27,034 nucleotides of DNA from contig NZ_CALDMP010000066.1 in NCBI RefSeq assembly GCF_937915125.1, forward strand, positions 1-27,034, written 5' to 3'. Below the pieces are notes generated by a model that saw only the letters and a list, made by a program, of their open reading frames with translations, was not told where the DNA came from and did no database searches. This stretch comes from an uncultured Ruminococcus sp. (lineage in GTDB: Bacteria > Bacillota > Clostridia > Oscillospirales > Ruminococcaceae). Shown piece by piece: positions 21,631-27,034 of this stretch. Position 1 is the stretch's first letter; each line of letters starts with the position of its first letter. The position numbers and the translations under genes are program-made.

Positions 21631-22793
21631 TCTTGTATAAACAGCTCCTGCTGCACCCCGATTTCCCCTTGGAGCGTATAGGTAACCGTCCATTGTATGC
21701 CGTCCTCGGTTTCGAGGGCGGCTGTTTTTTTGTCCAGAATCTCCACTTCACCCAGAAAATTATCTTCATATCGCTGTACCTGTTCCTCCAGATTTTGTTT
21801 TGCTTCTTCCGGCGTCAACGTCAGTATTTTCGATCGGTATTCGTGATAGGTCTCCCGATATATGCCAATGGGCAGTTCCGCCCCTAACAGGGAAAACCAG
21901 CTGTAGCCTGTGGTTTTGATACTGTCCTCGTAGGGATCTTCTGTATTTCCCAAGGGCATATGCCATGTGAAAATATCCAGATACTGCCTTGTTGTCGTTT
22001 CACCTGTTGGCGTGCGCAGATGCTGCTCATAGGAACAGGTGAATGTTTCCGTCTGCTCGTACTGCCCGATAATACTCCCCAGAGAATGGCGTATTCCCAG
22101 ATGTCCCGTTTCATCTGTGACAACTCCGCTGACTAAAAGGTCACCTTTCTGCACCGGTTCCCCCACCAGCTTCATAAGCTGTCCGCAGTAAATTGACACG
22201 GAAACAATCTGTCCGTTCTGTGCTGACACAATATTGGACGGCACCCGATCCTCCAGCATTTCCGGCACAGGTTCACGCTCCATGACTTCTACCACAAGGC
22301 GATTTCCCGTGTGACGCATTCCCACCCATGCCAGTTCATCCACTCCGGCTCGCAAGGTATGTTCACACATGGAAAAATCAATGGATGGAATCCAGCTGCC
22401 ACGTGTCACACCACATTCCTCCAAAATGGCGGTGATCTCCGCTGTGGTTGCAGTTTCGTTGCCGATCACGTCAATTTCCATGACAATATTGGAACCATAA
22501 AACAGCAGTCCGCCGGTGAGAAGCAGTCCCACCGGAATGCCAAATCGGAAGCGATAGCGATGCAGAAATTGCCGCAAGGTGCGGCGAGTAGTCAGTTCCA
22601 GTGTAACGCCGTATTGCTGCGCCAGTTCTTCCACGGATGCACGGTATTTCCCATAGAACCGGAACTGATACGTATCCCCCAGACATCGCTGTTCATGGCA
22701 GCAGATACCGGCAGACTGCATCGCATTGAGAAAGGAATACAGCTTTCCGCCGGATGCCGATGCCCGGTATTCACCTCGCAGATGCTGTTCCAT
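21627..22793 (-). CDS. yqfD: Sporulation protein YqfD
   Basis: This 388-residue protein matches YqfD in length and architecture. It has an N-terminal cytoplasmic domain, one membrane segment (about residues 85-105, IPVGLLLTGGLLFYGSNIVM), then an extracellular or forespore-facing part with repeated beta-rich modules (VIGNETATTAEI, NRLVVEVMEREPVP, VQKGDLLVSGVV). YqfD is required for engulfment-stage sporulation in Bacillus; its biochemistry is unknown. It overlaps yqfC by 23 bases and is convergent with rpoD, sharing stop-codon bases. Confidence 0.92.
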   Translation of the reverse strand: MEQHLRGEYRASASGGKLYSFLNAMQSAGICCHEQRCLGDTYQFRFYGKYRASVEELAQQYGVTLELTTRRTLRQFLHRYRFRFGIPVGLLLTGGLLFYGSNIVMEIDVIGNETATTAEITAILEECGVTRGSWIPSIDFSMCEHTLRAGVDELAWVGMRHTGNRLVVEVMEREPVPEMLEDRVPSNIVSAQNGQIVSVSIYCGQLMKLVGEPVQKGDLLVSGVVTDETGHLGIRHSLGSIIGQYEQTETFTCSYEQHLRTPTGETTTRQYLDIFTWHMPLGNTEDPYEDSIKTTGYSWFSLLGAELPIGIYRETYHEYRSKILTLTPEEAKQNLEEQVQRYEDNFLGEVEILDKKTAALETEDGIQWTVTYTLQGEIGVQQELFIQD

Positions 22794-23052
22794 GGCGCAC
22801 CCCCTTCGGTGTCAGTGTCATCGTCTGGATCTCTCCGTGGATCAGCAGACTTTCCGGTGAACGGCTGTCTGCCTGGAGATCTCTGCCCCAGATCTCCAAG
22901 ATCAGGTCAGTGGTCTGCACCACAATGCGGATATCGTTGTATTCTAAGATCCTGCGGCAATTTTCCAGATAAATCTCTCGGTTCCCGTTCATTTGAAGAT
23001 AGGTTTGCAGGCAGAGCAACCGCCGTCCGGCTTCTGCCACACGTTTTCCCAT
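22771..23052 (-). CDS. yqfC: YqfC family sporulation protein
   Basis: The 93-residue protein starts MGKRVAEAGRRLL and contains MNGNREIYLENCRRILEYND, IRIVVQTTDLILEIWG and a C-terminal SLLIHGEIQTMTL. These are typical of YqfC, which is encoded next to YqfD in endospore formers. Start 23052 is supported by GAGGTGA just upstream; a longer in-frame extension to 23187 has no ribosome binding site. The gene overlaps the next gene, so the pair is translationally coupled. The divergent region 23053-23174 shows no strong sigma-A promoter towards yqfC. Confidence 0.88.
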   Translation of the reverse strand: MGKRVAEAGRRLLCLQTYLQMNGNREIYLENCRRILEYNDIRIVVQTTDLILEIWGRDLQADSRSPESLLIHGEIQTMTLTPKGVRHGTASAR

Positions 23053-23174
23053 GCGAATCACCTCACGGCATTCTATGCAGATGCATGGGAAAATAGTATT
23101 CCTGGCATATTTGATCACTTGACAGACATAAAAATAGGCAAATCTGATTGAATGTATTTCCAGGAGGTTGTGAT

Positions 23175-24257
23175 ATGGTTCGTTCATTCATCATGCGCCG
23201 GAATGCTTCGGTTTGCGGAATATTGCTCCTGCTGATCCTCTGTGTTTGTTTTGCAAGTGAGATCCGGTCAGAAATGCTGGATGCACTGACCCGGTGCCTG
23301 ACGGTCATTATCCCATCCCTGTACGCTATGATGATCCTGTCCCAGCTGGTTGTGACAACTGGAATCTGGCGTGTGTTGGCAAAACCTCTGCGCCGGATCA
23401 CGTCGAAGCTGTTCGGTATGCCTGATGCCTGTTTTGCAGTATTTTTGCTGAGCCAGTTTGCAGGTTATCCGGTGGGCGCCAGTATGCTCCGCACTCTGAC
23501 GGAAAACGGCACACTGCGTCGGGAAGATGCAGGCAGACTGCTCTGGGTATGTTACGGCGGCGGTCCGGCGTTTCTCCTGGGACTTCTGGGTAATGTTCGC
23601 CATCGAGACCAGGTATTTCTGCTGATTTTCGGGGCAAACGTGCTGTCCAATCTGCTGCTGGCATGTCTGCTATTCCGGCACCATCCCATACAACTTCATC
23701 AAAACGAACAAACAACGATTCGTCCAGCTGATGCCTCTCTATTGGTACAGTGTACCGCCGATGCCGGGAGGACGCTGCTGAAACTCTGCGGCATTATTCT
23801 TTGTTTTTCCGCAGTCTGTGGGGTGCTGGATGAGCTGGGACTGTTCCGCCTGCTGACTCTGTCTGCGCAGAGAATTTCTCTGACATTCCCTGTTTCCGTT
23901 GCAACCAAAAGTGTGCTGGAGATTACCAATGCCGCCGCATTATCTCTCCCCTTTCGCTTGCGAATCCCCATATTCGCAGCACTGATTTCCTTCGGCGGTT
24001 TCTGCGTGATCTTACAGATCCGGGCTATCGCGGGAGAAGTCATTCCTATGAAGCACTTTATTGTTTGGCGGTGCGTAGCTGCCATATTTTCTGCCATATG
24101 CTGCGCTGTGGGTATGCACTTTTTGCCGGATATTCCCAACGAAACAGCAGCTGTGGTATCCACTTCCATTGTCTCCCGGAATCCGATTTTCCCCACATGC
24201 ATGCTTCTCATCATGATGCTGCTGGTATTCCGGGAAGAGCAGAAACTGACGAAGTAA
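23175..24257 (+). CDS. ylbJ: YlbJ-like sporulation integral membrane protein
   Basis: This hydrophobic protein of about 360 residues has about eight membrane segments and the pattern of the YlbJ/nucleoside-recognition ('Gate') family: LTVIIPSLYAMMILSQLV, LSQFAGYPVGASM, GGPAFLLGLLGNV and a late KSVLEITNAAALSLPF. YlbJ belongs to the sporulation set of endospore formers. It is slightly shorter than the Bacillus protein (about 408). AGGAGG lies 11 bases before the ATG at 23175. The possible promoter TTGACA (23119-23124) with TCTGAT (23143-23148) is weak. Its location beside yqfCD supports the sporulation assignment. A related Gate-family transporter cannot be excluded. Confidence 0.78.
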   Translation: MVRSFIMRRNASVCGILLLLILCVCFASEIRSEMLDALTRCLTVIIPSLYAMMILSQLVVTTGIWRVLAKPLRRITSKLFGMPDACFAVFLLSQFAGYPVGASMLRTLTENGTLRREDAGRLLWVCYGGGPAFLLGLLGNVRHRDQVFLLIFGANVLSNLLLACLLFRHHPIQLHQNEQTTIRPADASLLVQCTADAGRTLLKLCGIILCFSAVCGVLDELGLFRLLTLSAQRISLTFPVSVATKSVLEITNAAALSLPFRLRIPIFAALISFGGFCVILQIRAIAGEVIPMKHFIVWRCVAAIFSAICCAVGMHFLPDIPNETAAVVSTSIVSRNPIFPTCMLLIMMLLVFREEQKLTK

Positions 24258-24275
24258 CCCACGAAATGTTTTTCC

Positions 24276-24318
24276 AAAAAGAGCTGCTGCGCCAAAAAGA
24301 CGGCGCAGCAGCTCTTTT
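24276..24318. terminator. Bidirectional intrinsic terminator
   Basis: A 17-pair perfect stem (24277-24293 with 24302-24318), containing gagctgctgcgcc and its complement around an 8-base loop, is flanked by A-runs on the left and T-runs on the right. It serves the convergent ylbJ-like and ClpC-like genes. Confidence 0.9.
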
Positions 24319-24320
24319 AA

Positions 24321-26591
24321 TCATGAACGCAGTACTCGATCCAGTACGACAAAATCATTTTCCCGTGCCGTCAGACGAATCTCATCCCCGGGACGTATCT
24401 CACTGCGCAGCATCTTATCTGCCAGAGGATTTTCCACTGTCTGCGCCAGGTAGTGCTTCATGGGTCGTGCACCGTATTGGGCTGTTTTCGGCGCATGTGC
24501 CAGAAGCTGTACGGCTTCCGGTGTGAATTCCATGGCAATTTCCATGCGTGCCAGCCGCTGCTGCAATCCCTGGAGCATTCCCTTTGCGATCTGTTCCAGA
24601 CTGCTGGGCTGCAATTTATGAAACCAAAGTATGCCATCCAGTCTGCCCAGAAATTCCGGAGAAAAGTGCTGTTTCAAGGCATTTTGAGCCGCTTCGTTGT
24701 GCACGCCGGAATGGGATGCCGTAAAGCCCAGCTGTTCACCGGTGCGCATGGCTTCGCCACCGATATTGGAGGTGAGAATCAGCAGGGCGTGGCGAAAGCT
24801 GGTCTTTCTGCCGCAGGAGTCGGTGAGAACGCCATCCTCCATGATCTGCAACAGAATATTGCACACATCCGGATGGGCTTTTTCAATTTCATCAAACAGA
24901 ATAACGCAATAAGGTCTGCGGCGAACTCGTTCACACAGCATACCGCCGTCCTCAAATCCCACGTATCCGGGAGGCGCACCGATAAGCTTGGAGACAGCAT
25001 GCTTTTCCATGAACTCGGACATATCAATGCGTATGAGACTTTCCTTGTCGTCAAACAGATGCTCCGCCAGTGCGCTTGCCATGGCGGTTTTTCCTACACC
25101 TGTTGGCCCGGCAAAGAGGAATGTGCCGATGGGACGGGCGGTATCCTGCAGCCCGGTGCTGGCGCGAAACAATGCCGCTGTCAGTTCGTCAACTGCCTCG
25201 TCATGCCCGATGACCTGACGTTTCAGGGTATCCCCCAGCGTCAACAGCTTTTGACGCTGGGCTTCGGTGATCTTTTCCGTTGGGATGCCTGTGCGTGCCG
25301 CTACCACCACGGCAACATCTTCTTCGGTCACTTCTGCGGTTTCTGGCGTATTTCGTGTCTGCTCCCATCGGATACGTGCCCGGGAGCAAGCTTCGTCCAG
25401 GAGATCAATGGCCTTATCTGGAAGAAAGCGGTCGTGGAGATATCGGTCGGCATATTGAATCGCTGTTTTCAGAACCGGGTCTGAAATGGTCACTCGGTGA
25501 AATTCCGCATAGGTCTCCCGCAAACCCTGGAGCATAGCATAGCATTGATGCTCATCTGGCTCGTGGACTTGTACTGACTGAAAGCGGCGTTCCAATGCAC
25601 TGTCTTTTCCGATGGTAGTGCGGAATTCCTCCGGCGTAGTGGCGCCAATGAGCCGTATTTCACCCCGTGCCAGCTGAGGTTTCAACATATTTGCCGCATC
25701 AATAGCACCCTCCGCTGCACCTGCGCCGACAATGGTGTGCAGCTCGTCAATGAATAAAATGATATTGCCGTGCTCTACGGCTTCAGTCAGGCAGTTTTTC
25801 AGACGTTCTTCAAAATCACCACGATATTTCGCGCCGGACAGCAGGGCAGGCAAATCCAAGGAAAACAGCTGCATATTTTGCAGGGATTCGGGTACGTCAC
25901 CCTGTAGTATCTTTCGGGCGATGCCTTCCACTATGGCAGTCTTTCCCACGCCGGCTTCTCCGATGAGACAGGGGTTATTTTTCGTTCGCCGGGAGAGAAT
26001 GCGGATGATCTGCTGCAATTCCTTGTCTCGTCCCACCAGTGGGTCGTAACGGTATGGGTTGGACGGATCGGTCATAAGCTTGCCGTACTGAAACAGTGCC
26101 GGGCAGGATTTTCGGGACAGGGTGTCGATTTGCTGGCGTTCCATCCGCACGCCATAGGTGGTATCGCAGTTGCAAAGGGTGCACAGCTGGTTCAGGCTTA
26201 CCCCCAGCTTTTTGAGAATGGTCACAGCACTGCAGCAAGGAGCATGGATGATTGCCAGAAGCAGATGTTCTGTTCCCGCAAGCGCTCTTCCGGCATCCCG
26301 TGCCCGTTCTTTGGCATCCTCCAGAATGGACACCAGTGATGGCGTCAGACAGTCGTCTCGTACCTGTGCAGGAATACCTCGTCCCACCAGGTCAATGACG
26401 GCGTGGCGCAGCCGGTCTGCGTCCATTTGCTGCGCCGCAAGTGCACTTGCAGCCGCATTGCCGCCTTCCTCCACCAGCCCCAGCAGCAGATGTTCACTTC
26501 CGATGTACGTATGCCCCAGTTCTTCGGCGACGTGAATTGCCTCCTTCATGGCTAGAATTGCTTTTCCCGTAAACCCTTCTGTATATCGCAT
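24321..26591 (-). CDS. ClpC/ClpA-type AAA+ unfoldase lacking the middle domain
   Basis: The 756-residue protein has the two N-terminal Clp repeats (GSEHLLLGLVEEGG and GTEHLLLAIIHA). AAA+ module 1 has Walker A GEAGVGKT at 211-218, and module 2 has Walker A GPTGVGKT at 495-502. An LGF tripeptide lies in the loop that in ClpC and ClpA docks on ClpP (GEQLGFTASHSG). The N-domain and D1 look ClpC-like, but the distance between Walker motifs is about 55 residues shorter than in Bacillus ClpC, and the coiled-coil M domain with its UVR motif is missing. It probably feeds substrates to ClpP. Start 26591 follows AAGGAAAGGA and gives the normal N-terminus MRYTEGFTGKAI. Confidence 0.9.
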   Translation of the reverse strand: MRYTEGFTGKAILAMKEAIHVAEELGHTYIGSEHLLLGLVEEGGNAAASALAAQQMDADRLRHAVIDLVGRGIPAQVRDDCLTPSLVSILEDAKERARDAGRALAGTEHLLLAIIHAPCCSAVTILKKLGVSLNQLCTLCNCDTTYGVRMERQQIDTLSRKSCPALFQYGKLMTDPSNPYRYDPLVGRDKELQQIIRILSRRTKNNPCLIGEAGVGKTAIVEGIARKILQGDVPESLQNMQLFSLDLPALLSGAKYRGDFEERLKNCLTEAVEHGNIILFIDELHTIVGAGAAEGAIDAANMLKPQLARGEIRLIGATTPEEFRTTIGKDSALERRFQSVQVHEPDEHQCYAMLQGLRETYAEFHRVTISDPVLKTAIQYADRYLHDRFLPDKAIDLLDEACSRARIRWEQTRNTPETAEVTEEDVAVVVAARTGIPTEKITEAQRQKLLTLGDTLKRQVIGHDEAVDELTAALFRASTGLQDTARPIGTFLFAGPTGVGKTAMASALAEHLFDDKESLIRIDMSEFMEKHAVSKLIGAPPGYVGFEDGGMLCERVRRRPYCVILFDEIEKAHPDVCNILLQIMEDGVLTDSCGRKTSFRHALLILTSNIGGEAMRTGEQLGFTASHSGVHNEAAQNALKQHFSPEFLGRLDGILWFHKLQPSSLEQIAKGMLQGLQQRLARMEIAMEFTPEAVQLLAHAPKTAQYGARPMKHYLAQTVENPLADKMLRSEIRPGDEIRLTARENDFVVLDRVLRS

Positions 26592-26628
26592 GGCTTTTTC
26601 TGTCCTTTCCTTTGATTCAATGTGTACG

Positions 26629-26656
26629 ATTATAGTATGCCATAAACTTCCTGCAA
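26629..26656 (-). promoter_or_regulatory. Promoter of the ClpC-like gene
   Basis: On the minus strand TTGCAG (26656-26651) and TATAAT (26634-26629) are spaced by 16 bases. No CtsR or HrcA operator was seen around it. Confidence 0.65.
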
Positions 26657-26670
26657 TATTTGTCGAAGGA

Positions 26671-26699
26671 GTCACACATTTTTCGCTTCGGCATACAAT
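26671..26699 (+). promoter_or_regulatory. Promoter of the Cys-rich small protein, possibly sporulation-type
   Basis: GTCACA (26671-26676) and TACAAT (26694-26699), 17 apart, fit a moderate sigma-A promoter. The same region reads CATACAAT (26692-26699) with AC 16 bases upstream, which resembles the -10 of mother-cell sporulation sigma factors E and K. Sequence alone does not decide between them. Confidence 0.45.
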
Positions 26700-26706
26700 G
26701 TACTAT

Positions 26707-26732
26707 GAAACAGACAAAAAACAGTTTGTTTC
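26707..26732 (+). promoter_or_regulatory. Hairpin at the predicted 5' end of the Cys-rich protein mRNA
   Basis: gaaacagac (26707-26715) pairs with gtttgtttc (26724-26732) with one wobble. It starts almost at the predicted transcript start, where such hairpins often protect mRNA from decay. Confidence 0.5.
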
Positions 26733-26764
26733 AAAAAAATTTGACACAAAGGAGATTGTGTATT

Positions 26765-26896
26765 ATGTGTTTTGAGGGTAACGGTGGATGCTGCTGGATT
26801 ATTATTCTGCTTGTGATTCTGTTCTGCTGCTGCGGTAACGGTAATGGCTTCGGCTGTGGCTGCGGCAACAACAACGGCTGCGGCTGTGGATGCTAA
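26765..26896 (+). CDS. 43-residue Cys/Gly-rich single-span membrane protein
   Basis: The protein starts MCFEGNGGCC, continues with a hydrophobic stretch WIIILLVILF (about 11-20) and ends in a Cys/Gly/Asn tail (CCCGNGNGFGCGCG, then CGCGC at the C-terminus). Eleven of 43 residues are cysteine and twelve are glycine. AAGGAG at 26749-26754 gives a good ribosome binding site for the ATG at 26765, and a promoter and terminator frame the gene, so it is very probably real. I do not recognise a family. The form (short membrane span plus repetitive tail) recalls small coat-associated or membrane-anchored proteins of spore formers. Metal binding or disulphide cross-linking is possible but not shown. Confidence 0.8.
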   Translation: MCFEGNGGCCWIIILLVILFCCCGNGNGFGCGCGNNNGCGCGC

Positions 26897-26929
26897 GGAT
26901 TTTTTTCGGCATAATCTCAGCATAATCTG

Positions 26930-26972
26930 AAAAACGGGTGCAGTACCTCTGTGGTGTCTGCACCCGTTTTTT
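26930..26972 (+). terminator. Intrinsic terminator after the Cys-rich gene
   Basis: A perfect 14-pair stem (aaaaacgggtgcag, 26930-26943, with its complement at 26958-26971) is followed by a T-run. The last 55 bases of the window (26980-27034), starting gggcacctct, hold no gene I can support. Confidence 0.9.
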
Positions 26973-27034
26973 GTCTGATGGGCACCTCTAAAAACCCGCT
27001 CACCCGTCATCTGCGGCGCATCTTTACGCCATCT

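Noticed and set aside
23053..23174. Sporulation sigma promoter (CATAGAAT with upstream GAATA) towards yqfC
   Set aside because: The -10 fits loosely but the spacing of about 19 bases is off for sigma-E or sigma-G, so I do not list it as a feature.
26741..26766. TTGACA at 26741-26746 as a promoter
   Set aside because: It overlaps the ribosome binding site of the Cys-rich gene, and transcription would start inside the coding sequence.
26980..27034. Terminal stretch beginning gggcacctct as a repeat or element end
   Set aside because: It is cut by the window edge, and no second copy is present in the window for comparison.
1..27034. CRISPR arrays, tRNA, rRNA, insertion sequences, prophage
   Set aside because: No evenly spaced direct repeats, RNA-gene signatures, transposase, integrase or phage genes were seen.

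Overview
The window looks like chromosomal DNA from a cellulolytic, Gram-positive gut anaerobe of the Ruminococcus type (Oscillospiraceae, Clostridia). The reasons are a secreted GH5 cellulase with a C-terminal dockerin, a lipoprotein with cohesin-like sequence, sporulation genes of the yqfC/yqfD and ylbJ types, a pyruvate-type ferredoxin oxidoreductase for amino-acid-derived 2-oxo acids, AGGAGG-type ribosome binding sites and very consensus-like sigma-A promoters. I cannot name the species from sequence alone.

Layout, left to right. (1) 1-3.8 kb: clpB, then an HU gene and a small gene whose product has a histone-H1-like Lys/Ala/Thr tail. Inverted copies of a short palindromic repeat flank this block. 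(2) 3.8-7.2 kb: a minus-strand lipoprotein gene diverges from a two-gene operon for a VTT/TVP38-type membrane protein and a SpoVK/CbbX-type AAA+ ATPase. (3) 7.2-9.1 kb: amt-glnK (ammonium transporter and P-II protein) behind a long leader that contains an intrinsic terminator overlapping a hexaloop hairpin, as in ANTAR-controlled attenuators. (4) 9.2-13.5 kb: iorA-iorB and an AMP-forming acyl-CoA synthetase. (5) 13.5-15.5 kb: the GH5-dockerin cellulase. (6) 15.5-21.6 kb: a FliB-family Cys-cluster protein, rpmE (L31), then the housekeeping run yigZ-dgt-dnaG-rpoD. (7) 21.6-24.3 kb: yqfC-yqfD on the minus strand, convergent with rpoD, and a divergent ylbJ-like gene. (8) 24.3-27 kb: a ClpC-like AAA+ unfoldase on the minus strand and a 43-residue protein that is about one quarter cysteine.

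Functional themes are protein quality control (two Hsp100 proteins plus a SpoVK/CbbX-type AAA+ protein), nitrogen and amino-acid metabolism (amt-glnK next to ior-acs), cellulosome-type biomass degradation (dockerin enzyme, cohesin-like lipoprotein), replication and transcription core genes, and sporulation genes. No tRNA, rRNA, CRISPR array, transposase or prophage gene was seen.

The most notable observations are: the cohesin-like part of the lipoprotein appears in swapped order (second half first), suggesting a circularly permuted cohesin or a junction fragment of a cohesin array; the amt leader attenuator; a ClpC-like protein without the middle coiled-coil domain; the 11-cysteine mini-protein; and a family of palindromic repeats placed just after operon stop codons.
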